Shown here piece after piece: positions 1 to 11,551 of a stretch of DNA of 64,000 bases (position 1 is the stretch's first letter; each line of letters starts with the position of its first letter). The notes beneath the pieces are model-generated. The model worked only from the letters and a program-made list of their open reading frames with translations, was not told where the DNA came from and did not search any database. The position numbers and the translations under genes are program-made. Where the stretch lies: NCBI GenBank assembly GCA_017979445.1, contig CM030715.1:30105090-30169089 (forward strand). Direction: 5' to 3'. The stretch is from Akebia trifoliata. Its lineage: Eukaryota; Streptophyta; Magnoliopsida; Ranunculales; Lardizabalaceae.

Positions 1-1970
1 GGATAAGGATCATGGATATGTCACCGCCATACCTGTTTATGATTGTGATCACAGGAAACCAAGCAAGGCAAGGTGGATGGTGAGAAGACAAGTCCCGAAT
101 TGGATCTTAAGCTAACAATATAACAATATGCCATCAATTTCTTACCCAAGTGTTTGTCGACGTTGCTCATGCCATGAGAGACCCAATGGCAGGACAGGCC
201 ATGACCACCAATACCAAGGCTTCAACCACGGGGCGCTTGGGAAGGTGATCACACTATTAGGCCCACAAGGTATCCTCCACTGAAGTTGAAGATCTGAACA
301 CAATGCAAAGAATTGTTGGAAAAATAATGGTCCAGAATTTGAAAATAAAAGTAAGAAAACAAGAGACGTTGAAGTTGAGATCTCCCTAGTCGAGTAAAAA
401 ACTCAAGTTTGGTAAAAGGGTTTCCAGCGAACGTTTCCAGGATAAAATGAGCCTAATCTCTTGATCACAATTTGTTTCATTGTCTTGCAAAGATGGAGCA
501 AAGAAACCATCGAAATCAGAATTTACTTACAGTAATATGAAGCATCCATCTGGTAACCTAAAGGAAGTCTATAGTTGCCATCAAGTCTGGTGCCATTAAG
601 AGGTGGATGGAACATTGGTTGATCAAGCAAGTCTGAGAAATAGCTAGCAAGAAAACCCTGGTCTGCGCCATCTGGGTTATGTCGCCCAATCTTTAATTCA
701 TGAAGCATGTTTTTGAACACTTCCAATGATGGCTGTGGAGTTGGAAAGAAAGGCTTGACTTAGCTCACACGTAACGACCCTTTTAAGCATAACTGAAGTG
801 CATGGTCAAAGATATCGGTGGGGAGAGAATACCTGTAAGACGAAGAGGCCAGTGTGGAAGATGCAAGGGTTGATGAAGGCAGCACAGAACTGACCACATT
901 GGAAAAGCTCATCGGTTTTTTGGAGGAAAAGGTTGTCTGAGTCGAGCATGACCACTCTGTCGTACTCAACCAGGCTCCATGCATAGAGCTTGTTAAGTGT
1001 CAACTTGAATCTGTTGTTGTTATCTTTCCCCATGTAGGGGTTATCCAGGTTTCGCACTCTTACTACCTTTGCTCCATCTTCTCTTTCACTGCATCAAGAA
1101 GCACAATTGCTCACTGAAAAAGAAAATTTGTAATTTTTTTTTTTTTTTCCTAAGCTTGCTTCGGCGTTACAAACTGAACAATGATAATATATAAAAAAAA
1201 AAAATTGAAATTTGTGTGCATGCATTCAATCAAATGCACTCTTGTGGTTGGTCAAAAAATAGTCGACAGTTTCGACCCAAAGAAGACTTTTCCTTGGGAT
1301 GACAGTGACTAGGGATTCGGGCCGTTAGGTGATCCTGAACCCATCCCTAAAGAGGCAGGTTGAGCCTTGGAATAGTCCAAATTCCCATAAGCCTTAAGTC
1401 AGTAAAGTCCAAGTCTGGATTTAATGGACCCAGACCAATTCAGGTAGATTTTGGCTTTTTTATAATAAAAAAAAGATCAAATTCAATGGTCAAGAATCAC
1501 CAATCAGGCTTGTTTTAATGCTTTTCCTAGTCCAAAGTTCATGGTTTCGATATTTTTCCTTTGTTTAGACAAAGAAAATATTTGTTAGAGATTTGATCAA
1601 GTATGTACACAGAGGCATTTAAACCATTTAGCATTAATCTATATTAGAAGACTGAGGTCAAGAAATGGTTTTGTTAACATGTGCCCTAAGATGTATTTAA
1701 TGAATCTCAACAGTTGACCATGGTACACATGTTAACAAATCCTTAACTTAAATACATATTCAGGGGCAGAGTCAGGATTTTATTGTAGTCAGGGCAAATT
1801 ATGGTTAATCGTATAATTGAAAAACTTGAAGATGATTGAAAATTTTGAAGATGAATGATTTTACGGAGAAATTTAGAAGTTTTTTTTTTTTTTTTTTTTT
1901 TAAAGTAGAAGAAAATGATATTTAAGTCATTTTCAAAAATTGGAGGGTGGCGAGGGGGTGTGGGGGACAA

Positions 1971-2017
<47 letters not shown>

Positions 2018-4326
2018 GACATGTAATTAATTGAGAATATAGAGGTGTCTCAAAGTTGGGGCCTAAACATAGAGATACGTGTAAATCACTCAAAGAAAAT
2101 TACTGCCTCTGATCCCACCACGTGGACCGCACAACGCGAGACAGTACAGAAGAGGTCATTGTCGTCCGTTATCCCACGGCACCTTCATATCTAACATATA
2201 CTAATTCCACTTAAGAATAATACTGATAAATCGACTCCCCTGTTTGACAAACTTCCCTCAAACTCTCCCACCTGGCTGTGTATGAAATCATAGATTTTTC
2301 CCTCGAGATACACAACTGCACGTATTTATGGGGATGTGCAATTATGTATATCGAGAAAAAAAATCTATGACTCTATACACAGTCACACGCGGAGAGATAG
2401 AAAATCACAACTCTTATTAAAACCGCATATTTTAATAACTCTCTTTTAAATTGCGTTTGAAAGTGATAATTAGTTGGAGTTGGTGTTGGAGTTAGAGTTG
2501 GAATAGGAGTGGATGGAATTGGAGTTATTTGGAATTTATTCTAATTCTTTAAATGAATGTTTGATTTCATATAGGAATTCAATTGATGAATTATGTGCAT
2601 TTGACTAAGATCCAATACGACTCCTTTATTACTTAAAAAGTATTGTCACGGTCAATAAAATTCAACCAAGTCAAGTGGATTTTATATATTTTGATAAAAT
2701 AAAATAAAAGATTGGTAATTTAAATATTTATTATCTCAAATAAATATGATTTTGTGATGAACATATTATAATCCAGGACTTAAACTGGGTTTGGGTCAGA
2801 TTTTGATTGTATACGTCCATATCCAAATTCAAATTTTTTTATTTCTATCTGTATCCGACTTTGATCTTATTAGCTAAAACCATGTATAGGTTGATTCGAA
2901 GTCAACTTGACCAAATTACTTGATCAAGTTCAGATCATTTTTGACTATTCAACATTTTTTTTTTATTTGTTGTATTTTTTTATTTTATTATTATAATTTA
3001 TTTATTTTCTAAGAATTCATGTTATATTAAAATAATAGATAAAAAGATATTTTGAAAAATAAAAATAATAATTTTCAAAATAATATATCATTCGAATTTA
3101 GGCAGATATAAGGATAGATCCATATTTAACTCGGATTCGACTTAGTTTAGGAGACATCAACCCATATCTGACCCATATTTTTATTTGAATCTACTCCAAG
3201 CGTCCATACTCTTTAAATTCGAATTCAGATCACTTGAATTTTGGATAAACTCCAACCTATTTTATATCCTATTCTAATCATCTTATTTCATTAAAAAATT
3301 ATAATTATTTAAATTGAAATTTAGATTATAAATAATGTAAAGTGAATTGAATGATTTACATATTAGATGACTTTGATGAATTTACTCAATTTTTGGGATT
3401 AAAATTTTTTGTCAAAAATTAGAAATCTCACCCACGTAGGTGAGAGTTGTAACTCCTCTTAAAATAGAAATTGAGAACCTTCTTAGAGTTTCAACACCAT
3501 GAAATTGGTGAACCAACTCAATCAACTCTCACCAACTATCATTGCAACGGTTTTGTTAACGTGCGCTCCTAATTCAATAAAGACAAAGAACAAATATAGA
3601 GAGAAAGAAAAGACTAGGTCCAACTTTGAAGAAACCCATCTCGTAATAAGACACGTGGCGTTTTGAGACTTCTATGTTTTCGCCAAAATTTTGAAATACC
3701 TCGTTGAAAATGCCACGTGTAATTCAATGGAGCGGATTGCTTCAAAATTTTGAAGCAGCCTGACCGCTTCAAAGTTTTTTCCAAGAAGACTAAAGAGAAC
3801 ACTACCCTAACAGCGTGGTGTGCATTAGAACCATTGACGCTTTTCCTCGAGATACGATACATAGATTGGAGGAAAAGCGATGGTTATCTATATACAGTGT
3901 TGAAGGCACGCCTTTAAGATATTACCCTTTTTTTTATAACTTTTACTGCACAGAAATCGAGGTTCATTGATCCAACGGCTTTCATATGTTCTTGCTTTCA
4001 GGCGCATTTTAGAAAGAGAGAGAGAGATGGACTTACAGAGCATGAACCCAATGGATGGGAACGTCGAGAGAAGCAATGACGACAAGGTCTGCTTCAACTT
4101 TCAGATTCGCTAGAGATCTGAGCATCACACGTGTGGCAACGTAGAACTCATAGTCCCTCGGCGTTCCCATGTACATCATCGCCACGTATGCATTTTTATA
4201 ACGCTTCCCTTGTTCTTCTTCTTCTTCACCAACACCAACACCAACTACACTTCGAATCGCTAACAACTCCACAACAGCTACAACCAACAACATACCCTTT
4301 AAAAACCCTAACTTCCTCTTCTCCAT
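1..4326 (-). CDS. IPUT1: IPUT1-like GT8 glycosyltransferase, copy A (3' end beyond window)
   Basis: Inositol phosphorylceramide glucuronosyltransferase of the plant GT8 family (IPUT1/PGSIP6 type). The family transfers glucuronic acid to inositol phosphorylceramide in the Golgi, starting GIPC headgroup synthesis. Exons read on the minus strand: 4326-4037, 1088-833, 732-531, 293-146 and 32-1 (partial). All have GT-AG borders and join in frame for about 309 residues. Exon 1 holds the ATG, a hydrophobic N-terminal anchor or signal, and MMYMGTPRDYEFYVATR at the start of the catalytic domain. Exon 2 carries the DxD metal-binding motif in VVMLDSDNLFLQ and INPCIFHTGLF. Exon 3 has NPDGADQGFLASYFSD. 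Exon 4 has CGPNSVITF and WLKPWYWWSW. Exon 5 begins the multi-pass C-terminal region (YGGDISMILI). Retaining intron 4 would give a stop after TLG. I saw no disabling change in the visible part. The Arabidopsis relative is about 537 aa, so roughly 40 percent lies off the left edge. Confidence 0.85.
33..145 (-). other. Intron 4 of IPUT1 copy A, absent from copy B
   Basis: A 113-bp intron with donor GTAAGA and acceptor AAACAG. Removing it joins ACACTTGG to GTATGGCGG and restores the reading frame ...TLGYGGDISMILI. Copy B reads straight through the same point (TLGYGAEIPMVLI). The intron is AT-rich and resembles nothing else I noticed in the window. Confidence 0.8.
1761..2111 (-). mobile_element. 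Degenerate hAT-type MITE (CAGGGGCGG family)
   Basis: This is the reverse-oriented relative of the elements at 31640-31911 and 32613-32862. It starts CAGGGGCAGAGTCAGG and shares internal GACATGTAATTAATTGA and GTGTCTCAAAGTT. The right end, TACTGCCTCTG, is a worn TIR. I find no clear 8-bp target duplication. It contains a (GA)n run at about 1974-2012. Confidence 0.6.
2225..2410. mobile_element. Hairpin MITE, ATAGATTTTT-core family
   Basis: Facing arms read ATCATAGATTTTTCCCTCG and CGAGAAAAAAAATCTATGA around a TATTTATGGGGATGTGCA loop. The right end, ATCACAACTCTTATT, is the family terminus. It lies in intron 1 of IPUT1 copy A. Confidence 0.65.
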
Positions 4327-5527
4327 TTCTTCCTAATCTATCTCAGAAACCAAAAGAATCAAAGCACGAAATCCTTCAAAAAACCTTAAATAAATATAAG
4401 CTCTAATTACCAAAAAAGAAAATTTTATTTATTTTTTCCTTCTATCTTAAGTATCTCTAGAAGAAAAAAAAAATTGCAAAGAAGAGAGAGGGGAGGGACG
4501 AAGGTGTCTTCTGAGTTGTGTGTCTTGGACAAGAGTCGAAGCGAAGAGTAAATAAAGGATGAGAAAATGATACAACCAGGTACAATAGTATTAAAATTTT
4601 GTCTGCATAAATATCTTAATTCCCGGGTTATATAAAAAATTCCTGTCGATATCAAATCCTAATAAGTCTTGACTGGCTTTATTATTTTCCTGCCAAGAAT
4701 AATCTTTTAAACTGTTGGATCTGTCTGTTTGGTGGAATACGTATACACGGTTTCGAACCCGATATTTGACTCGTTTGTGTGTCGGCCGAATCGAAATGTT
4801 TAAATCTGTACAAGAAAATAAAACGGTAGACCTCACGGGGCCACTCATTGACTCTCTCAAACGTGCCAGTCAAATCTAACGAGGGTAATTCTGTAAATTG
4901 AGGACGCCTTACATTACATGCGGGCTTACGTGATTGGTGCGGATCCCAGATTTTGTGGGTAGTTTAATGTCACAACGGGTATCTTTCCTCTTCCATTTTT
5001 TTTCTTAGGATAGCCCCTCCAACTGTACATATTACGTCCCGTCTTATTTGTATTTCTATAATACCCCCTTCAGCTTTATTGACTTTGTACTTCGCCCCTT
5101 CTCCAATAACATTCATCCATCTTCATTATTTTTACTCTTTTACCCCCCTCTCCCCTTTAACTCTAAAGGGATGCCATGTGCCTAGAGGCAAACTCTAGTT
5201 TATGTTATAAAATGTTTTCCTAACATATGCCCTAAGGACACATACCCATGTTAAGATGCATTAAATACACTTAGAAAATAAGTATTTGAAGATATGTTTT
5301 GTAGGGATATATTTTTTTTAATCGTATTTAATGCATCTTGATGTTCAGGTTATATATTAATAGAAGAGTCTAGCTGCCACTAAGGGTTATTTCAGATGGT
5401 AAGACGAGATTAGAATTGCTCCCCAGGTCGTGATTTCAAGTCTTTATATGTCCCTCCATATAAAATGACTACTTACATGCAGTAACACGTGACATGGTAA
5501 AGCAAGAAAAAAAAAAAAAGAGTTATG

Positions 5528-5690
5528 CTGGAGTGACTTTAAAATTGACATCGATTCAAATTTTGTTGGCATGGAGGTGTGGCATAGAACTATAAATGCT
5601 TTTCACACATGTCTCGTTGAAAAACATCCATGGTTTCGTATACACATCCACATCCACAAAGTGTGAATTGATGTCAATTGTAAAGTCACT
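5528..5690. mobile_element. Hairpin MITE, diverged copy
   Basis: Outer arms GTGACTTTAAAATTGACATC and GATGTCAATTGTAAAGTCAC are near-complementary. The centre keeps a worn version of the family core (CCATGGTTTCGTATACACAT). The arms match those of the copy at about 32425-32592. Confidence 0.6.
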
Positions 5691-5827
5691 GTATTATTTT
5701 TCTTAACAAAACTCATAATAAAAGACAATCATTGCCTTCCTCCAATGTTTATCCGTTATAAAGATTTATGGGGTAGTATCTTTCACATATTTTAAAGAAT
5801 AATTTTCATTTTATTCCATTTTCTCTC

Positions 5828-8005
5828 TGTAGACACGTGATTTCGTCATTACGATGATCATATCTACAATGGTTTGGAGTCGCCACCATTCATTTTTGTA
5901 AGTGGGTGTGAATGGTCACCCGATGTGCATTTTTTAGAAAATGTGACATTTTTGACATTTAGTGACTCTCGATGGATAGGAACTAATCGAGCCTTGAGAT
6001 TCGGGGTAAGTGGCTCGATTGGAGAAAATGGAAGGTGTTAGGCACCCTTTTCTCCCTACTAAATAGTGGTAACCTCAACTCAACTCGGTCATTTTAATCG
6101 AAAATACAATAGTAAAAATAAAGTGTCACGTGTTGATAATGTGTACCCTAAGTAGGGATTTATTTTTTGCTTAATTATAGGATCATCCCATTGAAGGAGA
6201 TGATCCTTATAAACCTTTGCCTTGAGAAGAGATGAGGGGGATAATAGAAGAGGGAGGAGGAGAGGGTAGAGAGAGAGAGGGGGGAGATTGCCTTGAACCC
6301 ACCTTGAAGCTTCTTTCTTTTTTTCTTCTTCTTCTTTGATGTCTTCTAAGGTCCTTAGTAGTTTAGGAAAATGTTATTTTTTTTGTGTAATTGAAGGAGT
6401 AGAGAAGAGATGAGAGAGGTGAATAGAGTATAGTAATTTTTTGTGAGACTTGGGGAGAGAGAATTATGAGTATTTTTGTAGTGAGAATTGAGAATAATGG
6501 TTGGTATTAAGAGTTGGGGAGAATTTTTGTAGTTAAAAGTTGGGGGCCATTTTTGGGAAGAAGATGAGGGTATTTATAGATGTTGAGGAGTTATTTTAGA
6601 GATATAATGGGGTGAAGTGAAGAAAAAGGATAGAATGGTTATGAGTTTGAGAGAGAAGTGGGTGTAATTTAGAGGAGATTGGAGGGTATTTAGGTAAGGA
6701 GGGTTAAATGGGTGAGTTTTGACCCAAATGGTTTGGATCCTACCCAATCCATTTGGGTGGGGTGTTTGGTGAGGTGAGTTTAAGATGGTGGTTGTGATTA
6801 AATGGTATTTGATTTAAGAGAATGAAAGATTTAAAGAGGTGGTTGATAATATTTTGGGAGGGTGAAGGAGATGATGCCAAAGTGGGTGGAAATGAAAGGT
6901 TGAGATAAGTTGATAGAAGAGGTTGAGTATTTGACTTGAGAGGATGGTGTAGGTTTAGGTTGTAGATGTGGGTTTTGTAGAGAATGATGAGGGTAGATTA
7001 GGGGAGGTATAGGTTAGGGGTGTGGGTAGATGTGTTTGATTTGAGAGAAAAGGTAATGGGTTGATGTGTGGGTAGATGAGATTTAAAGCAAATTAATGGG
7101 GTAGGTAGTTGGGTGAGGGAGGTGAGATGGGGTGATAACATGTGTCATCTTTGATTATCAAGATGGTGATTGGTTGATGTGGGTAGTGGTTGATGGGTTA
7201 GGGTTGTGGGTTGGAGATGAATTGGATATGGATTTGGGCTTAGGGGCTTTGGAGTGTTTTGGGCTTGGGTTATGAAATGGTTTTAGATTTTAGGAATTGG
7301 TTGGGGGTTATTTTAGAATGGATTTTGAGGGTGTAGGTTGGTTTTAGATTTTAGGTGATATGGGATTGATTTTAGGTTATGGGTAAGGTGAGAAATTGAT
7401 TTAGGAAAGTGTTGAGGGCTTGTGGGTCTTAGGTGGGTTTAGATTTTTTTGGATTCGGAGATGGAACGGTAGAATGTATAAGAGGTGGTAGGCATCTCAA
7501 GTCTCATTTTTTTAGTTTTATTTATTTTTTTGAGATTTTTGAAATCATTGGTTTGATCGAGATGCCACGTGTTGGCAAATCGGGCCTTTTAGGCCCGTTG
7601 GAGAATTTCATCAAACATTTGGGTATTCTTAGATACAAAGGCGGTGCGGTGATGGTTTAAACAAAATAGAGGATAGGTCAAACCCCTTTGGTAGGTCTTT
7701 TAGACCATTGAGAGGTCTCAGGGGCTTCGGTTAAATTAAAACATCACTTTTTAGTGATTTGGGCTTTTGAAGCCCGTTGGCCAATTTTGTCGACAAATCG
7801 ATGTTTTGAGTGGAACGGGGTAGATGGGAGCATGCCAAATCTTTTTGGTGGACCTGCTAACCCATTGAGAGGTGTTAGAGGCTTTGATTTGTCAAAAAAA
7901 TTCATATTTCGATTAGTTTGGGCTTTTGAGGCCCGTTGACAATGTGAAAAGTCTGTATTTTTAGGCCCTTTCGAGTTTGGGCCCGTTCAAATTGGGGTGT
8001 TTACA
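5828..8005 (+). mobile_element. Solo LTR, 2178 bp
   Basis: It begins TGTAGACACGTGATTTCG and ends GGGGTGTTTACA, giving 5'-TG...CA-3' termini, and is flanked by an exact 5-bp repeat CTCTC (5823-5827 and 8006-8010). The motifs GGAGTCGCCACC and GGAAGGTGTTAGGCACCC near the left end recur in long LTRs of many plant gypsy-type elements. No internal gag-pol region or second LTR is present, so this is a recombination relic. About 6.2-7.4 kb is strikingly poor in C on this strand. About 7.55-8.0 kb repeats GGGCTTTTGAGGCCCGTTG-like units. Confidence 0.85.
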
Positions 8006-8620
8006 CTCTCTTCTCCTTTTTAAAAATACCTCTTCAATCATATTGTCTTTTCTCTTTTATTCTATTTTCAATAATACATTTCCAACTTTAATGCACACCT
8101 TTACTCTTATAACGTTTTTGTCGTTCCTCTTTTACTTCTTCAATCTCAAAAATGATGATCGTAGCAAGTAAGGATGGATCTAGGATTTTGGCTACGTGGG
8201 ACAAATAAGACCTTATAAATTAAAAAAAATCAGTGTTATCAGTTGTAGGACATAAATTCTTACAAATTTAAAAAAAAAAAATCTTGTGTGAACAAGTGCT
8301 CTCATTGTAAATCTGTCCTTGAATATAAACATGGGCAAACTCTAGGTATATAAGAATATTTATTAAAAAATATTTTTGTAAAATATTTGTTATAATAAGT
8401 TGTTTTTGTGAAAAACACTTTTAGTTTTTAAATTAAAAAAATAAAATAATTTCAAAGACAATTAAAGCCATGGATATTGCTAAGGTCACATCAGATCTTG
8501 GACTTTTACCATTTTTTTCAAAATATCATCTTGGGCCTCCTCAACTGCGTCAATTGATGGAGACTAATTATCCCTTTCGACAATCTCAAAGTCATGATGA
8601 TTAGAGACAAGTTTTATTAA
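8006..8620. other. AT-rich intergenic stretch
   Basis: No gene is visible. It starts as pyrimidine-rich sequence after the solo LTR. A short worn fragment around 8170-8310 (GATCTAGGATTTTGGCTACG) may be a relic of the CAGGGGCGG MITE family. Confidence 0.5.
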
Positions 8621-8623
8621 GGT

Positions 8624-9713
8624 GGTGTTTGTTTGTACTATTTTTCGGCGCTTATTGTTAGAAAAAAAATTCAACATTTTTTATCAAAATAATGTATTTG
8701 TTTACTCCATATTTTCAACATTTATTGCTGAAAATAAGTGAAAAAAATTCAACACTATATTGATGCTGAAAAAAAGTGTTGAAGCGGTAAGTAGTTCGCT
8801 TTTTTCTGCACGGACAAGTATGTCCTTCATTTTTTCTTTTTTGATATGGACAAATATGCCTTTATACTTAAAAGGATATTACCTTTTATATCCCATGAAC
8901 AAGTACATAAGCATCCCACAAATTAATAAACCCACACCGTGGCCAAATTATTTTATCTTATATGGGTTAAAAGTTTTGGAATGAATTGATTTTTGGTGAG
9001 GATGATTCTACAATGAGGAGATCATCCTCACAAAAAATTAGTCCATCCCGAAACTTCTAACCCCAACAAAACAAGTTCAAGAACCGTAAAATTATCCATT
9101 ATTTTTTGGAAACCATTTTTGACGTCGTTAGAAGTTTTGGAATAGGTTGATTTTTTATGAAGATGATCTTTAGACCATATAGATCATCCTCACCAAAAAT
9201 TTTCTCATTTCAAAAACTTTAACCCATATAAAACAAAAAAAAAAATTGGCTATGGTGTGGGTTGCCTTATTAATTCATGGGATACTTTTATAATTAGACA
9301 TCCTTTATTTCCATCGAAAATTATTCATCCAAAATTAAGTTATTGTAATGTTAATTTCAAAATTTTGTGACTTGTATGGCATTATTGTTTTTAATTTGAA
9401 ATTTGTGGACTTTTAGAAATAAAAATTAGTATTTATAAATTGCACATTTGAGTATTACTTATTATTTAAAAATGAATTGTATTTTAATTTTATAAAAAAT
9501 AATATATTTTATTGTGTTTGATAAGAAATAGGCATTTGAAACATGCAAACAATGTATGATATGATTGTAAGGGTAAAAAAAGATAAATTATCAATTTCAG
9601 CAATGTGTAACAAACATGATTTAGCATCTAAACAAATAACTTTTTCAACACTTATAAGTTTCAGCACTTAAAGCTATTTAGCACTTATTTTTTTTAGTTT
9701 AACAAACAACACC
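8624..9713. mobile_element. Non-autonomous TIR element, hAT-like ends
   Basis: It starts GGTGTTTGTTTGTACTA and ends TTAACAAACAACACC, imperfect inverted repeats typical of plant hAT MITEs. AGCACTTA-like motifs near both ends also face each other. I could not find a matching 8-bp target duplication. Two internal hairpins at about 8965-9060 and 9127-9230 (GGTGAGGATGAT facing ATCATCCTCAC) are related to the arms of the element at 30814-31194. There is no coding capacity. Confidence 0.55.
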
Positions 9714-10471
9714 TAACTCAATTCGCAAAATCACATATTCTATAAGGCATGAGTTTAAAATGACCATATCAATGTTTAAGGTAAATCGATGATTATTATT
9801 ATTATTATATATATATTTTTAAATTAATTTTTTTTCGAAAGAGTTTGTAAGTTTTCTCCCATTACAATTCTTCCATGTAAAATTAACTAATAAAGAAAAT
9901 TTGTTAGAAATATTATTATCCATATTTTCATCATTTCAAGTAAATCAAGTTTCTTCTCTTCGATTTTGGATTGATATTTGGCACTTAACCAAATTGTCAC
10001 CTACCCTTGACTAGGGCATCACAATCTATAATGTGATTAAATGACCATATCTCTTGTTCATGGTTTTTAAACTTGAATAGATTCAACCCAAATGTTAATT
10101 GAGTTAAGTCAAATTGAAAATTCACGACTCAACTCCAATGATTCAAATAAAAATGTATTTTGAAGATATATAAGAAAAAAAATTAATTTTTTATTCTTCA
10201 CAGAGATATTATATGTAGTTAAATAACCCGATTGAGGTTCTAACCCAGTTCACCAATTCGATGCATCTTGGATTGACTTGATGAGATTGGCAGTTTGATT
10301 TTTTTTGTTTTGGGGCGAAGTCACCTCTAAATCCAATCAAGTAGAATCAAATTGTTCGAATTTTCAACTATGCTTTTAAGTAAATAATTGTAAAGGGAAA
10401 AAAAGAAAGATAATTTAGGATTATGCTAACTTTGACCAAAAGTCAACATCTCTTTTTTATTATAAACTAAA
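9714..10471. other. Non-coding block shared with unit B
   Basis: No gene is seen. From about 9960 the sequence (CATATCTCTTGTTCATGG, AACCCAAATGTTAATTGAG) matches about 32940-33100 of the second unit, so this is ordinary sequence of the tandem duplication. A GATTATTATTATTATTAT microsatellite lies near 9790. Confidence 0.6.
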
Positions 10472-11160
10472 GGAAAAAATACTTAAAGGACCCTCGTGAA
10501 AGGGTTTCTTTCTAAATGGTCCCTAAGTTTTGCGTGTTAGCTTGACAGGACATATAGTAAACTTTTTTCTTTCTTAGTGGTCCCTCGTACTATCGAACTC
10601 ACCACTATTTACTGCAGAGTTCATCACTTTATATTTACTGTCGAACTCAATGCTTTTTTAATTACTGTCGAGTTCAATGTTTTTTAAAATAAGAAGTGGT
10701 GAACTCGACACTGGTAAAATCCACCCACTTTCAATTTTCGAGTTTTTTCAACTAAAATACATGGAAAGATCAACTCAAAACTTGAGATAACGACTTGTTT
10801 AAATGATTTCAACTCAAAAGAATCACTATTGATCATTTTTCATCTAAAATTAAGAAAAAAAACCCTAGTTTTTCACATATATCTTCAAAATGTTTGAAAA
10901 ATCTTAGAAAATAACTAATTCTTCTTAAATCCTTTTTTATAAAATGGAATCTCCAAAAGTTGATTGAGATGTAAAAAATTCAATTTTTGAATGAAAACGT
11001 TGAGTTCAAATAGTTCAGACATTTAATCGTTAGAAATGTGGGAGACAAGGTCTAGGGATTATTTAGAAAATCTACAAAATGTCCTGCCAGACAACCACTG
11101 AAAACTTAGGGATTATTTAGAAAGAAATCCCTCCACAAGAGTCCTTTAAATAATTTTTCC
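10472..11160 (+). mobile_element. TIR element, about 0.69 kb (GGAAAAATTACTTAAAGG family)
   Basis: The left end GGAAAAAATACTTAAAGGACC and right end GTCCTTTAAATAATTTTTCC are inverted repeats. AGGGTTTCTTTCTAAATGGT faces TTATTTAGAAAGAAATCCCT just inside them. An inverted copy lies at 43661-44376 and a partial relative near 50.3-50.75 kb. It has repeated short GTCGAGTTC/GAACTCGAC motifs but no coding capacity. Confidence 0.75.
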
Positions 11161-11321
11161 TAAATTAAAAGTGAAAATTTGATTTTATTCAAATTTTGAA
11201 GTAAAAAAAAAAAAAGTGATCTTCAAAAAGTCCTGAATTCAAAACTTACTCAATTTCTTATTCCAAGGCATGGTTTTCAAACTTAATCTCTTTCTCATCA
11301 CCCACTAATACTAAGTTGACT

Positions 11322-11537
11322 TCTTTTTTTTTTTTTTATATATAACGAAGGGTATCCAGGCCAGCTTGCACGCACCAAACTAGTCCCTACGCCCCGCACT
11401 CAGGCTATACCCGACTACGTGGAGCGGTGCATGGCCACCAAGATTTTTTATGGGTAGTGAGATTTGAACTTAAGACCATAGAAAGAGCAGATTCCTTGGC
11501 CCCAAGTTACTACCATTCAACCACCCCCTTGGTGGTT
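11322..11537 (-). mobile_element. tRNA-derived SINE with 14-bp target duplication
   Basis: Read on the minus strand, the head has an A box (GGTTGAATGGTAGTAAC) and a B-box-like stretch (TAAGTTCAAATCTCACTACC). It then runs through a body ending ATACCCTTCGTTATA and an A-rich tail (poly-T on the plus strand at 11324-11338). Exact direct repeats ATACTAAGTTGACT flank it (11308-11321 and 11538-11551). Unit B has the empty site near 33.85 kb. A sister copy lies at 29400-29603. Confidence 0.9.
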
Positions 11538-11551
11538 ATACTAAGTTGACT

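Larger units (their letters stand above)
1089..4036 (-). other. Intron 1 of IPUT1 copy A, rich in transposon remnants
   Basis: A 2.95-kb intron; the matching intron of copy B is 1.65 kb. It contains a degenerate CAGGGGC-type MITE with a (GA)n tract (1761-2111), a hairpin MITE (about 2225-2410), and an AT-rich block at about 2455-3545 whose ends, GTTGGAGTTGGTGTTGG and the loosely complementary CAACTCTCACCAACTATC, suggest another TIR element. Part of that block (about 2770-3240) resembles the sequence around 34.7 and 36.0-36.4 kb. I see no exon in it. Confidence 0.6.

Noticed and set aside
1743..2093. 116-codon frame with a long Ser-Leu repeat
   Set aside because: It arises from a (GA)n microsatellite inside a MITE.
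4131..4406. Plus-strand frame over IPUT1 exon 1 (and its twin at 29903-30175)
   Set aside because: Antisense shadow of the first coding exon, which is strongly conserved on the minus strand.
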